Of a DNA stretch of 64,000 bases, positions 41,715 through 50,322 are shown one piece after another. The translations under genes were made by a program, and so were the position numbers. The DNA lies in contig CAZHOR010000004.1 of the NCBI GenBank assembly GCA_964534325.1, positions 107,275 through 171,274 on the forward strand, read 5' to 3'. Under the pieces are notes generated by a model that saw only the letters and a program-made list of their open reading frames with translations, made no database searches and had not been told where the DNA came from. Source of the stretch: JdFR-22 sp964534325. GTDB lineage: Archaea; Halobacteriota; Archaeoglobi; Archaeoglobales; Archaeoglobaceae. Every line of letters begins with the position of its first letter. The stretch's first letter is position 1.

Positions 41715-41785
41715 ACAAAAGTGACAGATTTGAAACCTGACATCCTGAACCCATAAAAAACCATCTAAAAAGGGGGTGATACGGC

Positions 41786-42103
41786 ATGGCTGAAGAGAAA
41801 AGGGATGATGATATAGTGGAAGTTCAACCAGAAGAAGGTAAGATTACCAGAAAAAGGCCGTATGATCTGTGGTCGGAGATGGACCGGATGTTTGAGGAGT
41901 TCAGATCAAGTTTTGATGACCTGTTCTGGCCATTCCGCGGGCGCAGAAGCAGATTATCTCCAATAGCTCCAACCACTAATAACAGACCAGCAACAGATAT
42001 TGCCGACCTGGGAGATAAATATGAGATGCACATAGAGTTACCCGGGATCTCCAGGGATGAGATGGCTATTGAACATAAATGCTTGAACTTAACCGTAGGT
42101 TAG
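41786..42103 (+). pseudogene. Hsp20/alpha-crystallin protein, truncated in the core domain
   Basis: The 105 aa match the N-terminal arm and first strands of a small heat-shock protein (WSEMDRMFEEFRSSFDDLFWPFRGR, then RPATDIADLGDKYEMHIELPGISRDEMAIE). After this the sequence reads HKCLNLTVG and stops. The remaining 50 or so residues of the alpha-crystallin domain and the C-terminal IxI motif are absent; no remnant was found in any frame downstream. GGGGGTG precedes the ATG, so a short product could be made, but a working chaperone is unlikely. The next gene is intact. Confidence 0.78.
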
Positions 42104-42188
42104 CTCATACAACATGGATAAGATGTTTGAATTAAGTGGAAGAAATCACTCAAAAATTTAATATGGTTATAGATTGAGAAAATAAATT

Positions 42189-43517
42189 ATGCTTTCCTCA
42201 CTCTCCAGAATACTGGCATTATTATTTCTTGTTATAATCTTTATTCCCTCTGTTCAGGGAGCTGATGTGGTGGAGGTAGAGATATCTGGAGAGATAAATG
42301 AGGGTACGGTTGCAACTCTGAAAAACGCTTTTGAAGTAGCGGAGAGAGAAGACGCCGATGCTGTTCTGGTGGTAATAGATACTCCGGGAGGTCTGGTCTC
42401 TTCCATGCAAAATATGGTCTCTCAGATCCTGAACAGCGACATACCCGTTATCACCTATGTTCATCCCAGAGGATCTTTTGCTGCTTCGGCAGGCTCATTC
42501 ATCTTGATCTCCGGTGATATAGCTGCTATGTCCAACGGCACCTCAACAGGAGCCGCTACACCTATTGGTATGGTAGAACAAGCTGAGAACAAGACAGTCA
42601 ATTACATTGCAAGCTATGCCAGAAGTATAGCTGAAAGAAGAGATAGACCAGCTGATGTGGTGGAGAAATTCGTGACTGAAGGTAAGAGCCTTTCTGCTGA
42701 AGAAGCTCTCCAGGAAGGAGTAGTAGATGTTGTCGCCGATTCAAAAGAAAGCCTGTTTAACAAGCTGGATGGCAGAACAATAGTCTTTGAGGGGGAAAAC
42801 GTTACTCTTGATTTCGATGAAGTTAATGTGATCACCGCAGAGAAACCCTTGAGGGCAGAGATATTCGGGTTGCTGTCAAATCCTCAGGTAGCATCAATTC
42901 TCCTGTTGATAGGTATTTATGGTCTGATATTCGGTTTGACTTCCCCCGGCGTGCTTCCAGAAACAGTAGGGGCTATCTGTCTTGTCCTATCCCTAACTGG
43001 ATTGCTTTCAGGCAGTATTGATATCAACTATATAGGCGTCCTGTTGCTCTTGCTGGCGGTAATTTTCCTTGTTGCAGAGCTGTTGACCCCCACATACGGT
43101 GTGCTGGGGGTAGCGTCTGTTATATGCGTTGCTTTGGGTTCTATTATGCTCTATCGAGAACCGCTTATGCCCCGCGAATTTTATTCCTCATTTCCTCAGT
43201 TGATGGCCGGGATCTCCATTGGTATAGCGGGAATAATGACCTTCTTGATCTTAAAGGTTGCTCAACTAAGAAAATCGTTGAAGAAGGTCGGCGGGGAAGC
43301 ACTAATAGGGATGAGCGGGAAAGTAACATCCTTCGAGAATGGAGAGGGTTATGCTCGGGTCAGAGGTGAAGAGTGGAAGATAAAGAGCGAAGAAGACCTG
43401 AAGAAAGGTGATACAGTCATTGTTAATGATAGGAAAGGGTTAACGCTCTACGTATCCAGAGAAGAAAGCAGTCAAGAGAACAAGAAAAGTGAAGAAGACC
43501 TGAAGAAAGGTGATTAA
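42189..43517 (+). CDS. NfeD-like membrane serine protease (ClpP class, 1510-N type)
   Basis: A 442-aa protein with a signal peptide (about residues 1-24), a periplasm-facing ClpP/crotonase-like protease domain with the nucleophile Ser in GSFAASAGSFIL, and the lysine in TGAATPIG region of the family. Four to five membrane helices follow from about residue 225, then a C-terminal NfeD OB-fold (GKVTSFENGEGYARVRGEEWK). Archaeal members cleave stomatin; no stomatin gene is next to it. The last 10 residues KSEEDLKKGD repeat an earlier KSEEDLKKGD (see repeat entry). DUF357 follows 5 nt later. Confidence 0.92.
   Translation: MLSSLSRILALLFLVIIFIPSVQGADVVEVEISGEINEGTVATLKNAFEVAEREDADAVLVVIDTPGGLVSSMQNMVSQILNSDIPVITYVHPRGSFAASAGSFILISGDIAAMSNGTSTGAATPIGMVEQAENKTVNYIASYARSIAERRDRPADVVEKFVTEGKSLSAEEALQEGVVDVVADSKESLFNKLDGRTIVFEGENVTLDFDEVNVITAEKPLRAEIFGLLSNPQVASILLLIGIYGLIFGLTSPGVLPETVGAICLVLSLTGLLSGSIDINYIGVLLLLLAVIFLVAELLTPTYGVLGVASVICVALGSIMLYREPLMPREFYSSFPQLMAGISIGIAGIMTFLILKVAQLRKSLKKVGGEALIGMSGKVTSFENGEGYARVRGEEWKIKSEEDLKKGDTVIVNDRKGLTLYVSREESSQENKKSEEDLKKGD
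43389..43514 (+). repeat. 24-nt direct repeat inside the nfeD-like gene
   Basis: An exact 24-nt unit occurs at 43389-43412 and again at 43491-43514, 102 nt apart and in frame, so that EEDLKKGD occurs twice. The second copy is directly followed by the stop codon. A short tandem-like duplication appears to have extended the C-terminus. Confidence 0.8.
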
Positions 43518-43522
43518 AAGAG

Positions 43523-43765
43523 ATGCTGGAAGAGGACCTCAAGCACGAGACCATAAAGTGGCTTGACAGGTTGCAGAGGGAGAAGGAGAGAGTTGAAGTA
43601 TTGAACAGCAAGGGCCATGAGTTTATGGATAACATTGAAGCGTATATCTCTGATACGGGTTACTTTCTGGATAAGGGCGACCTCGTCAGGGCGTTTGAGT
43701 GTGTGGTGTGGGCCTGGGCGTGGCTGGAAATCGGTATGGAAATCGATTTGTTCCAGAAAATTTAA
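43523..43765 (+). CDS. DUF357 family protein
   Basis: An 80-aa helical protein of the archaeal DUF357 family, recognisable by ETIKWLDRLQREKERV and the C-terminal GDLVRAFECVVWAWAWLEIG. GAGATG-type start 5 nt after the nfeD-like gene, so probably co-transcribed. Function unknown. Confidence 0.82.
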   Translation: MLEEDLKHETIKWLDRLQREKERVEVLNSKGHEFMDNIEAYISDTGYFLDKGDLVRAFECVVWAWAWLEIGMEIDLFQKI

Positions 43766-43858
43766 TATATCAGTATACAATTTATGTATTCTTATATTAT
43801 GATTGTGATGACTGAATCTTTATGTTATTATTCTTCTTATGAATAAATTTGGCGAAAT

Positions 43859-44007
43859 GTTTAAATAGTATTGTGTCCGACAATAGGATACGGGTGTCGG
43901 ACAAATGTCATCCCAACCGATGACATATGGCACCCATATGTGAGTCATATAGGTGACGGCGGGAGGACAACCTACATTAGTGTACTCCATAGCGCCTGGA
44001 GGCTAGT
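43859..44007 (+). promoter_or_regulatory. Promoter and stacked inverted repeats upstream of the RHH-ftsZ operon
   Basis: A TATA-like GTTTAAATA is at 43859-43867, predicting a start near 43888-43892. Three perfect dyads follow: TGTCCGACA/TGTCGGACA (43874-43882, 43895-43903), ATGTCATC/GATGACAT (43905-43912, 43919-43926) and ACATATG/CATATGT (43923-43929, 43935-43941). A shorter GTCA/TGAC (43944-43957) comes next. A fifth, CTCCA/TGGAG (43985-43989, 43997-44001), covers the GGAGG ribosome site of the RHH gene. The first dyad overlaps the predicted start site; the others would lie in a 5' leader of about 120 nt. Confidence 0.7.
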
Positions 44008-44184
44008 ATGAGGAAGATCTCAATCAGGCTAACAGAGCAGCATTACGAAACCCTTGAGGCATTGGTGATGGCGGGAGAATATGCCTCTACTAGCGAGGCT
44101 ATAAGGGATGCGATAAGGCGTTTGGTTTCCGAAAAAACGCAAATATTGGAAAAGGAGCAAGAAGTGCGGAACTCCTTTAGGTAG
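44008..44184 (+). CDS. CdrS-like ribbon-helix-helix regulator next to ftsZ
   Basis: A 58-aa RHH protein (RKISIRLTEQHYETLEALV then SEAIRDAIRRLVSE), too short to stand out as a gene on its own. It has a GGAGG ribosome site 5 nt upstream and ends 10 nt before ftsZ. Haloarchaeal CdrS, an RHH protein in an operon with ftsZ2, controls division genes; position and fold suggest the same role here. Its own upstream region is full of dyads suited to RHH binding. Confidence 0.85.
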   Translation: MRKISIRLTEQHYETLEALVMAGEYASTSEAIRDAIRRLVSEKTQILEKEQEVRNSFR

Positions 44185-44194
44185 GTGTTAATAT

Positions 44195-45463
44195 ATGAGT
44201 ATGAAATCTTTTGTGAGTAAGGCGCAGATGTTTTACGAAAGAGAGAGGGACGAAAGGAGCAAGAAGAGCAAGGATAATTTCGACGCCGAAGAATTCGGCA
44301 CTCCGAACATTGTCGTTGTAGGTGTCGGAGGTTCAGGGAACAATACCGTGAACAGGCTAAAGAACATCAACGTGGATGGAGTCACTACCATAGCAGTAAA
44401 TACGGATAAACAGCATCTCCAGATGATCAGTGCCGATAAAAAGGTCCTGATCGGCCGAAGCCTGACCAAGGGTCTGGGCGCCGGCGGTTATCCGGAGATG
44501 GGTAGAAAAGCTGCCGAATTGGCCAGAGGTACTCTCGAAGACCTTTTAAAGAGTGCAGATATGGTCTTCATTTGCGGCGGAATGGGAGGCGGTACCGGTA
44601 CCGGTGCAGCTCCTGTTATAGCCGAGATAGCCAAAAAACAGGGTGCCATTGTCGTTGGAATGGTACAGACCCCATTTAGAGTGGAAAAAGCACGAACCTG
44701 GAAAGCCGAAGAAGGGCTTGAAGAGTTAAGAAAAAGAGCAGACACTGTTGTAGTGCTGGATAACAACAAACTGGTCGAATACGTGCCCAACTTACCCATA
44801 GAACAGGCATTCAGCGTAATGGACCAGCTGGTCTCTGAGACCATAAAAGGAGTGACCAACACCATAACCCAGCCTTCGCTGATGAACATAGACTTCGCCG
44901 ACGTGAAAGCGGTTATGGGCGAAGGCGGTGTAGCAGTAATGCTGGTGGGCGAATCAAAGTCGCAGACCAAAGCAAATGATGTGGTAAAGGACTGCCTCAA
45001 CCACCCACTGCTGGAAGTAGATTATAGAGGTGCTACCGGAGCACTGATCCACATATCCGGTGGAGCCGACCTGACCATCAAGGAAGCCGAAGAGATAGTG
45101 CAGAACCTCACCTTCGAGATCGACAACAGGGCCAACGTCATCTGGGGTGCACGGATCAATCAAGATCACGAAAATGAAGGCATAGTAAGAGTTATGGCCT
45201 TAATGACCGGAGTTTCATCTCCCAACATACTGTCAAGAGAAGAAGAATACGAGAAGGATGTAGTGCAGAAGCCCATAGAAGAGATAGGTCACGATTACCA
45301 GTCACACTCCCAACACCAACACCAGCATCAACACGCAAAGGTCTCCTACGGTGGAAATAAGAGCAAGATAGTATATGGAACCTCGGCCTCTTCTCAGAAG
45401 CCGGCAAAGATTAAGCCGCTCAAAAAGACCGTTCTCGGCCTGGGTATAATAGACAGCCTATAA
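44195..45463 (+). CDS. ftsZ: Cell division protein FtsZ
   Basis: A 422-aa tubulin-family GTPase forming the division ring. An N-terminal extension of about 35 residues precedes the core (IVVVGVGGSGNNTVNRL). The tubulin signature is GGMGGGTGTGAAP (about residue 129). T7-loop-like NIDFADVKAVM is present. A variable linker has a His/Gln run (SHSQHQHQHQHAK) and the C-terminal tail ends in LGLGIIDSL, an archaeal-type interaction peptide. AGGTG lies 8 nt upstream of the ATG. Co-transcribed with the CdrS-like RHH gene. Confidence 0.95.
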   Translation: MSMKSFVSKAQMFYERERDERSKKSKDNFDAEEFGTPNIVVVGVGGSGNNTVNRLKNINVDGVTTIAVNTDKQHLQMISADKKVLIGRSLTKGLGAGGYPEMGRKAAELARGTLEDLLKSADMVFICGGMGGGTGTGAAPVIAEIAKKQGAIVVGMVQTPFRVEKARTWKAEEGLEELRKRADTVVVLDNNKLVEYVPNLPIEQAFSVMDQLVSETIKGVTNTITQPSLMNIDFADVKAVMGEGGVAVMLVGESKSQTKANDVVKDCLNHPLLEVDYRGATGALIHISGGADLTIKEAEEIVQNLTFEIDNRANVIWGARINQDHENEGIVRVMALMTGVSSPNILSREEEYEKDVVQKPIEEIGHDYQSHSQHQHQHQHAKVSYGGNKSKIVYGTSASSQKPAKIKPLKKTVLGLGIIDSL

Positions 45464-45703
45464 ACACCTCCTCTCTATTTTTTTAATGTACATGAAGTTA
45501 TAAAGAATTAAGTTAAAAAATTCTTGAGGTAATTGAAAAGTGGACGGCTCAGAACTCAATACCCTCATCACCGCATCAGAGGGGTCCTTTCATCATCGCC
45601 AAATAAGCTTTGTTCTCCGAACTTAAAGCTATTTCGTTAAAATGGTGTTGCGAGAACGTTAAAAAGGACGTTAAATATATATTCCTGCAAAAAAAGTGAT
45701 TTT

Positions 45704-46441
45704 ATGAGAACCCGAGATATAATAATACTAGCCGCATCTCTCTTGCTTTTGGTGTTATTTGTCATGGAATTCATATCCTTTAAAAGTTACACTATAATCT
45801 TGATCGCAGTATTCGCGATTCTCTCCACCTTCCCTTATTTCATCAAGGATTACAGATTAAGATTCTTTGCTTACCTCTTCTTTGGGGCTCTAGTCTACTG
45901 GACAGTGGGGCGGATGCTCACCACACCAGAGGTCCTCACAGACTATTTCTTCATTCTGGGTCTGGGGATAGCCAATGCCGCGGGCGCCATCATAGCCACA
46001 GTGGAAAGAAAGGAGCACTCCTACATATACCCCATCTCAGCAACCGCAGCCTATTTCTCCAGTTTCTTGATCGATTACACCTACCAGTACCCCGATATAT
46101 CCACACTCATCCTGGTCCTGCTGGTCCTGCTTTCTGCCATCTGGGTACACTTTTTCCTGGACCTCAAAGGAGCGCAGATGGGTTTGAAGGAGCACCTGAT
46201 CAAATCACTGAAAACTGCCGTGTTAACATCACCAATTTACCTCTTGCTTCTGGTCATCCCCTCTTACGTATATGATATAATGGAAATTGAAGTTTCGGAG
46301 ATTGGAGTGGTGCTCTTCAGATATATCCTGCTCTCATTCCTGGTGGTCTTCGCAGGCAGTATGGCAAGAGACTTTGTAGCATACCTCACCGGATACAAAA
46401 GAGAGTACACCGAAGGAAGAGCCGTATTCCGACAACAATAG
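45704..46441 (+). CDS. Uncharacterised membrane protein
   Basis: A 245-aa protein with about seven hydrophobic segments, no motif recognised. A TATA-like TTAAATATATATT at about 45672-45684 lies about 26 nt upstream of the ATG, which fits a leaderless message. The upstream 240 nt hold only a weak hairpin (CCCTC/GAGGG near 45562-45581). It converges on truD. Confidence 0.68.
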   Translation: MRTRDIIILAASLLLLVLFVMEFISFKSYTIILIAVFAILSTFPYFIKDYRLRFFAYLFFGALVYWTVGRMLTTPEVLTDYFFILGLGIANAAGAIIATVERKEHSYIYPISATAAYFSSFLIDYTYQYPDISTLILVLLVLLSAIWVHFFLDLKGAQMGLKEHLIKSLKTAVLTSPIYLLLLVIPSYVYDIMEIEVSEIGVVLFRYILLSFLVVFAGSMARDFVAYLTGYKREYTEGRAVFRQQ

Positions 46442-46455
46442 GAACGCTGACCTAA

Positions 46456-47853
46456 CTAAACGGTCAAATTCTTGGTGAACTCTCTGAGGAAAGAGGTGGC
46501 GTAGCACCCCTTGGGCAAGAAGAAAGAGAATTTTGCATTTGGACCATCCAGGGCGTATAAGAAGGAGCTGTAGGGCATATCTGCCACCCTGTAATCCCCT
46601 TTAGAGGAGAACTCCTTATACTTGCCCTTAAAATCAGATAGCTCGATCGAGTCCTCTTCCAGTATCTCCCTTATCTTGTTTGAGGCCCAGTCATCCGATA
46701 AACGGGTCTCATAACCGGGCAGGGGGAAGGCCAGGAACCCCCTGTAATTGTCGACCAGAAATCTGACCCTCTCTAGGTTATTATCTTTCACCCGAGAGTA
46801 GCTCTCCATAAGTGAAGGGAACTTCTGGGAGTTGTGAGAGTTGTGGGAGTTGGAGGCAGGATATTCAACTAATTCAGTTCTAACGAAGTCAGCGAAATCC
46901 CCTTCCTGCACCGTTTTCAATGAGCCGAACTCCCTAACCCTGTCGGATATCAGTCTGTTGAAAATGTATGATTGGTAGGCGTGAACGAACATCATCTTGA
47001 GGTATTTGGGCAGGGATAGCAGGGCTTTCTCCTCGCTCCCTGTCTCCTGGTATTTTTGCAGCAGATTTCTTTCGTAACCAAAGTGTTTGGGGAATTCCTT
47101 CAAACCGGTTTTGGGGTCTCCGGACTCCCATAACTCTTCTCTTATCTTTCTAATGTCTTCACTTTCTCCGGGGAAAGGCTGGGCAACGTAGATCCAGAAG
47201 GCTTTTTCAAAATCCCTTTTGAGTATTTGTTTACCTACTTCGTGGGTTATGAACCTGATGGAGCCGAAGCGCTGGAGACCAAAATAGTTGGGAACACCTT
47301 TATCCCTCATCTGGCTTGCTGTTCTCTCTATACTGTCCCTAACTCCATTCTCATCCTCATCCTTTTTTTCAATATCCTCTAAGATTATGTGGAAGAAGTT
47401 CCCCAGCAGATCTCCCAGCCTTACGGCTCTTCTGGCATTACCTACGTACTCCACTTCAGCATCCTTGATATCGACTTCCTTTAGTTTCTCTATTCTTTCC
47501 TGGTTGAGGTTGGATACGCTGAAGTACTGGACAGATACCGCCTTTTTATCCTTGGTCCCTGCAAAGTTCACTCTTTTTTGACTGATCTTCAGGATGTTGG
47601 AGAGAACTCTGGCAAAGTTCATGGTGGTCCAATCGCTCTTCTTGACCTTTATAATGGCGAATCTACCGTCATCATGAAATTCTGGTAGTTTAGAGACTTC
47701 CTCAACATAAAAATAGTCCGGCTGATTCTTTATTTCTCCACCTATGCCAGGAGAAGAGGTGATATAGCAGTCGATACCTACTTCCTTCTCCACGTCCGGA
47801 TCAGGATTTCCTGCTCCGGGCTCAGGCTCAGGATTGGAATTAGGATAATTCAT
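46456..47853 (-). CDS. truD: tRNA pseudouridine(13) synthase TruD
   Basis: A 465-aa TruD that forms pseudouridine 13 in tRNA. Catalytic Asp is in FAGTKDKKAVSVQYFSV. Others are FAIIKVKKSDWTTMNFARVLS near the start, PNYFGLQRFGS, and the insertion TRUD domain with FVHAYQSYIFNRLIS. N-terminal 25 residues are Pro/Glu-rich and not part of the fold. It overlaps pth2 by 4 nt. Confidence 0.94.
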   Translation of the reverse strand: MNYPNSNPEPEPGAGNPDPDVEKEVGIDCYITSSPGIGGEIKNQPDYFYVEEVSKLPEFHDDGRFAIIKVKKSDWTTMNFARVLSNILKISQKRVNFAGTKDKKAVSVQYFSVSNLNQERIEKLKEVDIKDAEVEYVGNARRAVRLGDLLGNFFHIILEDIEKKDEDENGVRDSIERTASQMRDKGVPNYFGLQRFGSIRFITHEVGKQILKRDFEKAFWIYVAQPFPGESEDIRKIREELWESGDPKTGLKEFPKHFGYERNLLQKYQETGSEEKALLSLPKYLKMMFVHAYQSYIFNRLISDRVREFGSLKTVQEGDFADFVRTELVEYPASNSHNSHNSQKFPSLMESYSRVKDNNLERVRFLVDNYRGFLAFPLPGYETRLSDDWASNKIREILEEDSIELSDFKGKYKEFSSKGDYRVADMPYSSFLYALDGPNAKFSFFLPKGCYATSFLREFTKNLTV

Positions 47854-48197
47854 TCACTCAATAAGGGGAGGTTGCCGGTGATCCTGTCGATCTTTTTTAC
47901 CTCATCCGGACCAAGAACAATTGAAGTGGTTGTCCCGGCAGGTAGCTCGGTCAAGCCTGCATCCACCACGGTGCCGGTAGGTATTCCTGCATGCTTTGCC
48001 TTCTCTCTGATCTCCATCATCTTCACCATACCGGCTTTCAGCACGATCTTCTTCTGCCCTTCCTGCTTCCACTTATCTATTTTTCTCTTATCGGCTCGCT
48101 CATAACCAATGATCGATGCGTGAGCCACCTGAACAGCCAGTTTACCTGGTGAGAGCCCCAAATCATTCCTTACAACGATTACCTGCTTGTATTCCAT
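47850..48197 (-). CDS. pth2: Peptidyl-tRNA hydrolase, archaeal type (Pth2)
   Basis: A 115-aa Pth2 that releases peptides from drop-off peptidyl-tRNAs. Signature phrases are QVIVVRNDLGLSPGKLAVQVAHASI and the late GTTTSIVLGPDEVKKID. It lies 9 nt downstream of a small acidic gene and overlaps truD, forming a tight tRNA-quality operon. Confidence 0.94.
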   Translation of the reverse strand: MEYKQVIVVRNDLGLSPGKLAVQVAHASIIGYERADKRKIDKWKQEGQKKIVLKAGMVKMMEIREKAKHAGIPTGTVVDAGLTELPAGTTTSIVLGPDEVKKIDRITGNLPLLSE

Positions 48198-48205
48198 GAT
48201 ATTGG

Positions 48206-48667
48206 CTACTTCTTCTGCTCTTCCGACTCGTCAGCTTCCGGTTCTGAAGATTCTGAACCCACTTCCGAGTCCAACAGGTCCTTTTCTTTTTCAACTCCGG
48301 CTTCGGATCCTGATGTTTCTACTTCAAACGAGGCTTCTTTATTGTTCTGCCCTTCATCTTCCCCCTCACCGTCTTCTTTGTTTTTATCTTCGTCTGTGGG
48401 TTCTTCGAATCCGAATGCTTTGAGCTCCTCCAGTGAAACTGGTTTTGATTTCTCGTCTATCCATTTTTTACCTGCATCCTCTGCCTTTTTCTGGTCGAAG
48501 TCTGAGACGTATATCTTGTCCGATTCCACCTTCTGTATGTTGTTGACCGAGACAGCCAGAAAGTCTGAACCAACTTTTACGATCAACCGGTCGTTGTGAA
48601 CGTCAATGCTCTCGCCAATGCTTTCTCCACCTTTCATTACATACTTACAGACCAACTCACCTTCCAT
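48206..48667 (-). CDS. Hypothetical protein, beta-barrel-like head and acidic tail
   Basis: A 153-aa protein. The first 75 residues form strands (LVCKYVMKGGESIGESIDVHNDRLIVKVGSDFLAVSV) that resemble a PRC-barrel or DUF5749-like small beta domain, but I am not certain. The last 70 residues are a low-complexity Glu/Asp/Ser tail. It starts the operon with pth2 and truD (9-nt gap). Confidence 0.6.
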   Translation of the reverse strand: MEGELVCKYVMKGGESIGESIDVHNDRLIVKVGSDFLAVSVNNIQKVESDKIYVSDFDQKKAEDAGKKWIDEKSKPVSLEELKAFGFEEPTDEDKNKEDGEGEDEGQNNKEASFEVETSGSEAGVEKEKDLLDSEVGSESSEPEADESEEQKK

Positions 48668-48804
48668 TTTTACACCAGCCCATGTTAGAATACCTGTAAT
48701 TTGTTAAATACATATTAACCCAGTCCTGTGTGAATTTGTTGATGTTTATAACGTTTTTCAAGAGGTCGGCCATGATCCGGTCACAAACTGAGTTCATTCT
48801 ATTA

Positions 48805-50322
48805 TCACTGCTCCCCTATCTCTTTAACCGATACCCCGCAACTCTTGAACTCTTTCCATAAATTAATTTTCCTGAAGTGGCTTTCATATATCTTCTTGAT
48901 GTAACCTTCCCAGCTTCCCTCGTCCATAATCTTTCTCAATATGAAAGCACACTTTACTGCTTTCTCATAGGAGTAGTTGTTCTTCTGGTTTATGAGGGAC
49001 TCTATAAATTCTTTTAACTCTTCCTTCACTTCCTCTGGATAATCTTCTTTCAGGTAGTCCATTAACCTTATCTTAGAGGTCACAGGGAACTGGAAGTGAT
49101 CCGTATTCTTTTTCAACAGCTTTCGCATAATTTCTTTATCCTCCAGCTTCATTCCTGCATCCACACAAGTCCCATAATACCCCAGAGAGTAGCACTTATC
49201 AAACAATAAACGTAAAACCTTTTTGTCTGTTAGGGAGTTGAGGACCTCCTGGTAAATGAAAGGGTCATCATCCAATTTCCAATCCTCTCCGTTCTCCATC
49301 ACTTTTGTGAACAATTCCTCTACCTTACTCTTTTCTCCTCTTTTAGAGTAGTAACTTATCAAGCTGGAATAGAATCCCCTTTTTCGGGCAAATTCCACTG
49401 CTTTCTCCTCATCAATTCGAAGATATAATTCAAACTTTGCCTTCTCGACCAGTTTGGCGTTCTCCACCAGATATGTTGCTTCTTCTGTATCTCCAATGTT
49501 TATCAAAAACTGTATGTAACCAATACTCCCGGTGAGCTCCCCCATCTTTTCCTTAGAGTCCTTCAGCTTGACAGCATTCTTTTCACTTATGATACTCCCG
49601 ATAAAGGGGTCAAGCATCTCGTAATCATCTTTGGACATCAGGATGCTTATTCTGGTTAGATCGTCCTCTTCAATCTCTTTCTTTACAAAGATATCTCCCA
49701 GATTCTCAAAAATGGGGTCGCCGAAATAGCTGTCCGAGTAATGGTCATAGAAGAACTCGAACTCTTCACAGTTCATTACCAGAAACTCCAGGATGTGAAG
49801 AACTTGTTCTTTGGTCAAAGCATCTTCATTTAACTTTATGAACCTTACAAAATCTTCTACAAACCCTACATCGGCGTAGGCATGTTCAATACGCCTCAGT
49901 TTAGACCTTATCTGCCTATCCAGTTCTTTAGTCTCTATGTCACCACTTCGCTCATATTCATCCAGATATCCTAAATTTTTGGGATTCGCTTCGACCAGAT
50001 AGCTGATAATATTTTTTAGCTCAACTCTGTCCCTGTCATTGAGCATATCCATTATTTTATCCCTATCCAGATAGTCTCCGCTGAAATACTGGAGCGCTGC
50101 TGCCACTCCATGCTTGCAATTAATACTGTAGGGGCAGGAACATCTGCACTCCAGGTTGTTTAGGTCTACTTCTGTTCTGTAAGTGTCAGTTCCAAGCACT
50201 TCCCCTACCAACTTGTCCTTGAACTTTACCACTTGAGTAACATTACCCTCCTCAAAATATTTGAGCCCCCTCTCAAAGATCACTCGGCCATAAGTTCGCT
50301 TCAGCAACTCCTCCCGTTCCAT
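48805..50322 (-). CDS. SWIM zinc-finger protein
   Basis: A 505-aa protein with an N-terminal SWIM domain of type CxCxnCxH (CRCSCPYSINCKHG, about residues 58-71). The rest is helical and charged with repeated ISYYSKRGEKSKVEELF-like elements (TPR-like). SWIM domains mediate nucleic acid or protein contacts; archaeal proteins of this layout are not characterised. Start at 50322 is the only ATG before the domain. Divergent from cofC, with a 97-nt gap. Confidence 0.8.
   Translation of the reverse strand: MEREELLKRTYGRVIFERGLKYFEEGNVTQVVKFKDKLVGEVLGTDTYRTEVDLNNLECRCSCPYSINCKHGVAAALQYFSGDYLDRDKIMDMLNDRDRVELKNIISYLVEANPKNLGYLDEYERSGDIETKELDRQIRSKLRRIEHAYADVGFVEDFVRFIKLNEDALTKEQVLHILEFLVMNCEEFEFFYDHYSDSYFGDPIFENLGDIFVKKEIEEDDLTRISILMSKDDYEMLDPFIGSIISEKNAVKLKDSKEKMGELTGSIGYIQFLINIGDTEEATYLVENAKLVEKAKFELYLRIDEEKAVEFARKRGFYSSLISYYSKRGEKSKVEELFTKVMENGEDWKLDDDPFIYQEVLNSLTDKKVLRLLFDKCYSLGYYGTCVDAGMKLEDKEIMRKLLKKNTDHFQFPVTSKIRLMDYLKEDYPEEVKEELKEFIESLINQKNNYSYEKAVKCAFILRKIMDEGSWEGYIKKIYESHFRKINLWKEFKSCGVSVKEIGEQ

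Larger units (their letters stand above)
38160..41785. mobile_element. AT-rich accessory island with a putative conflict system
   Basis: Between xthA and a truncated hsp20, the base composition drops visibly in G+C and codon use shifts to A/T-rich codons. The island holds a + strand unknown gene, a leftward operon of three genes (Panacea-like, PIN-like, unknown 436 aa), an RHH gene and a transposase C-terminal fragment. No integrase, tRNA or flanking repeats are seen, so the exact edges are uncertain. The truncated transposase and hsp20 at the right edge point to deletion or recombination there. Confidence 0.7.

Noticed and set aside
43874..43957. CRISPR-like repeat cluster upstream of ftsZ
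   Set aside because: The units are distinct inverted repeats, not identical direct repeats with spacers; no cas genes are near.
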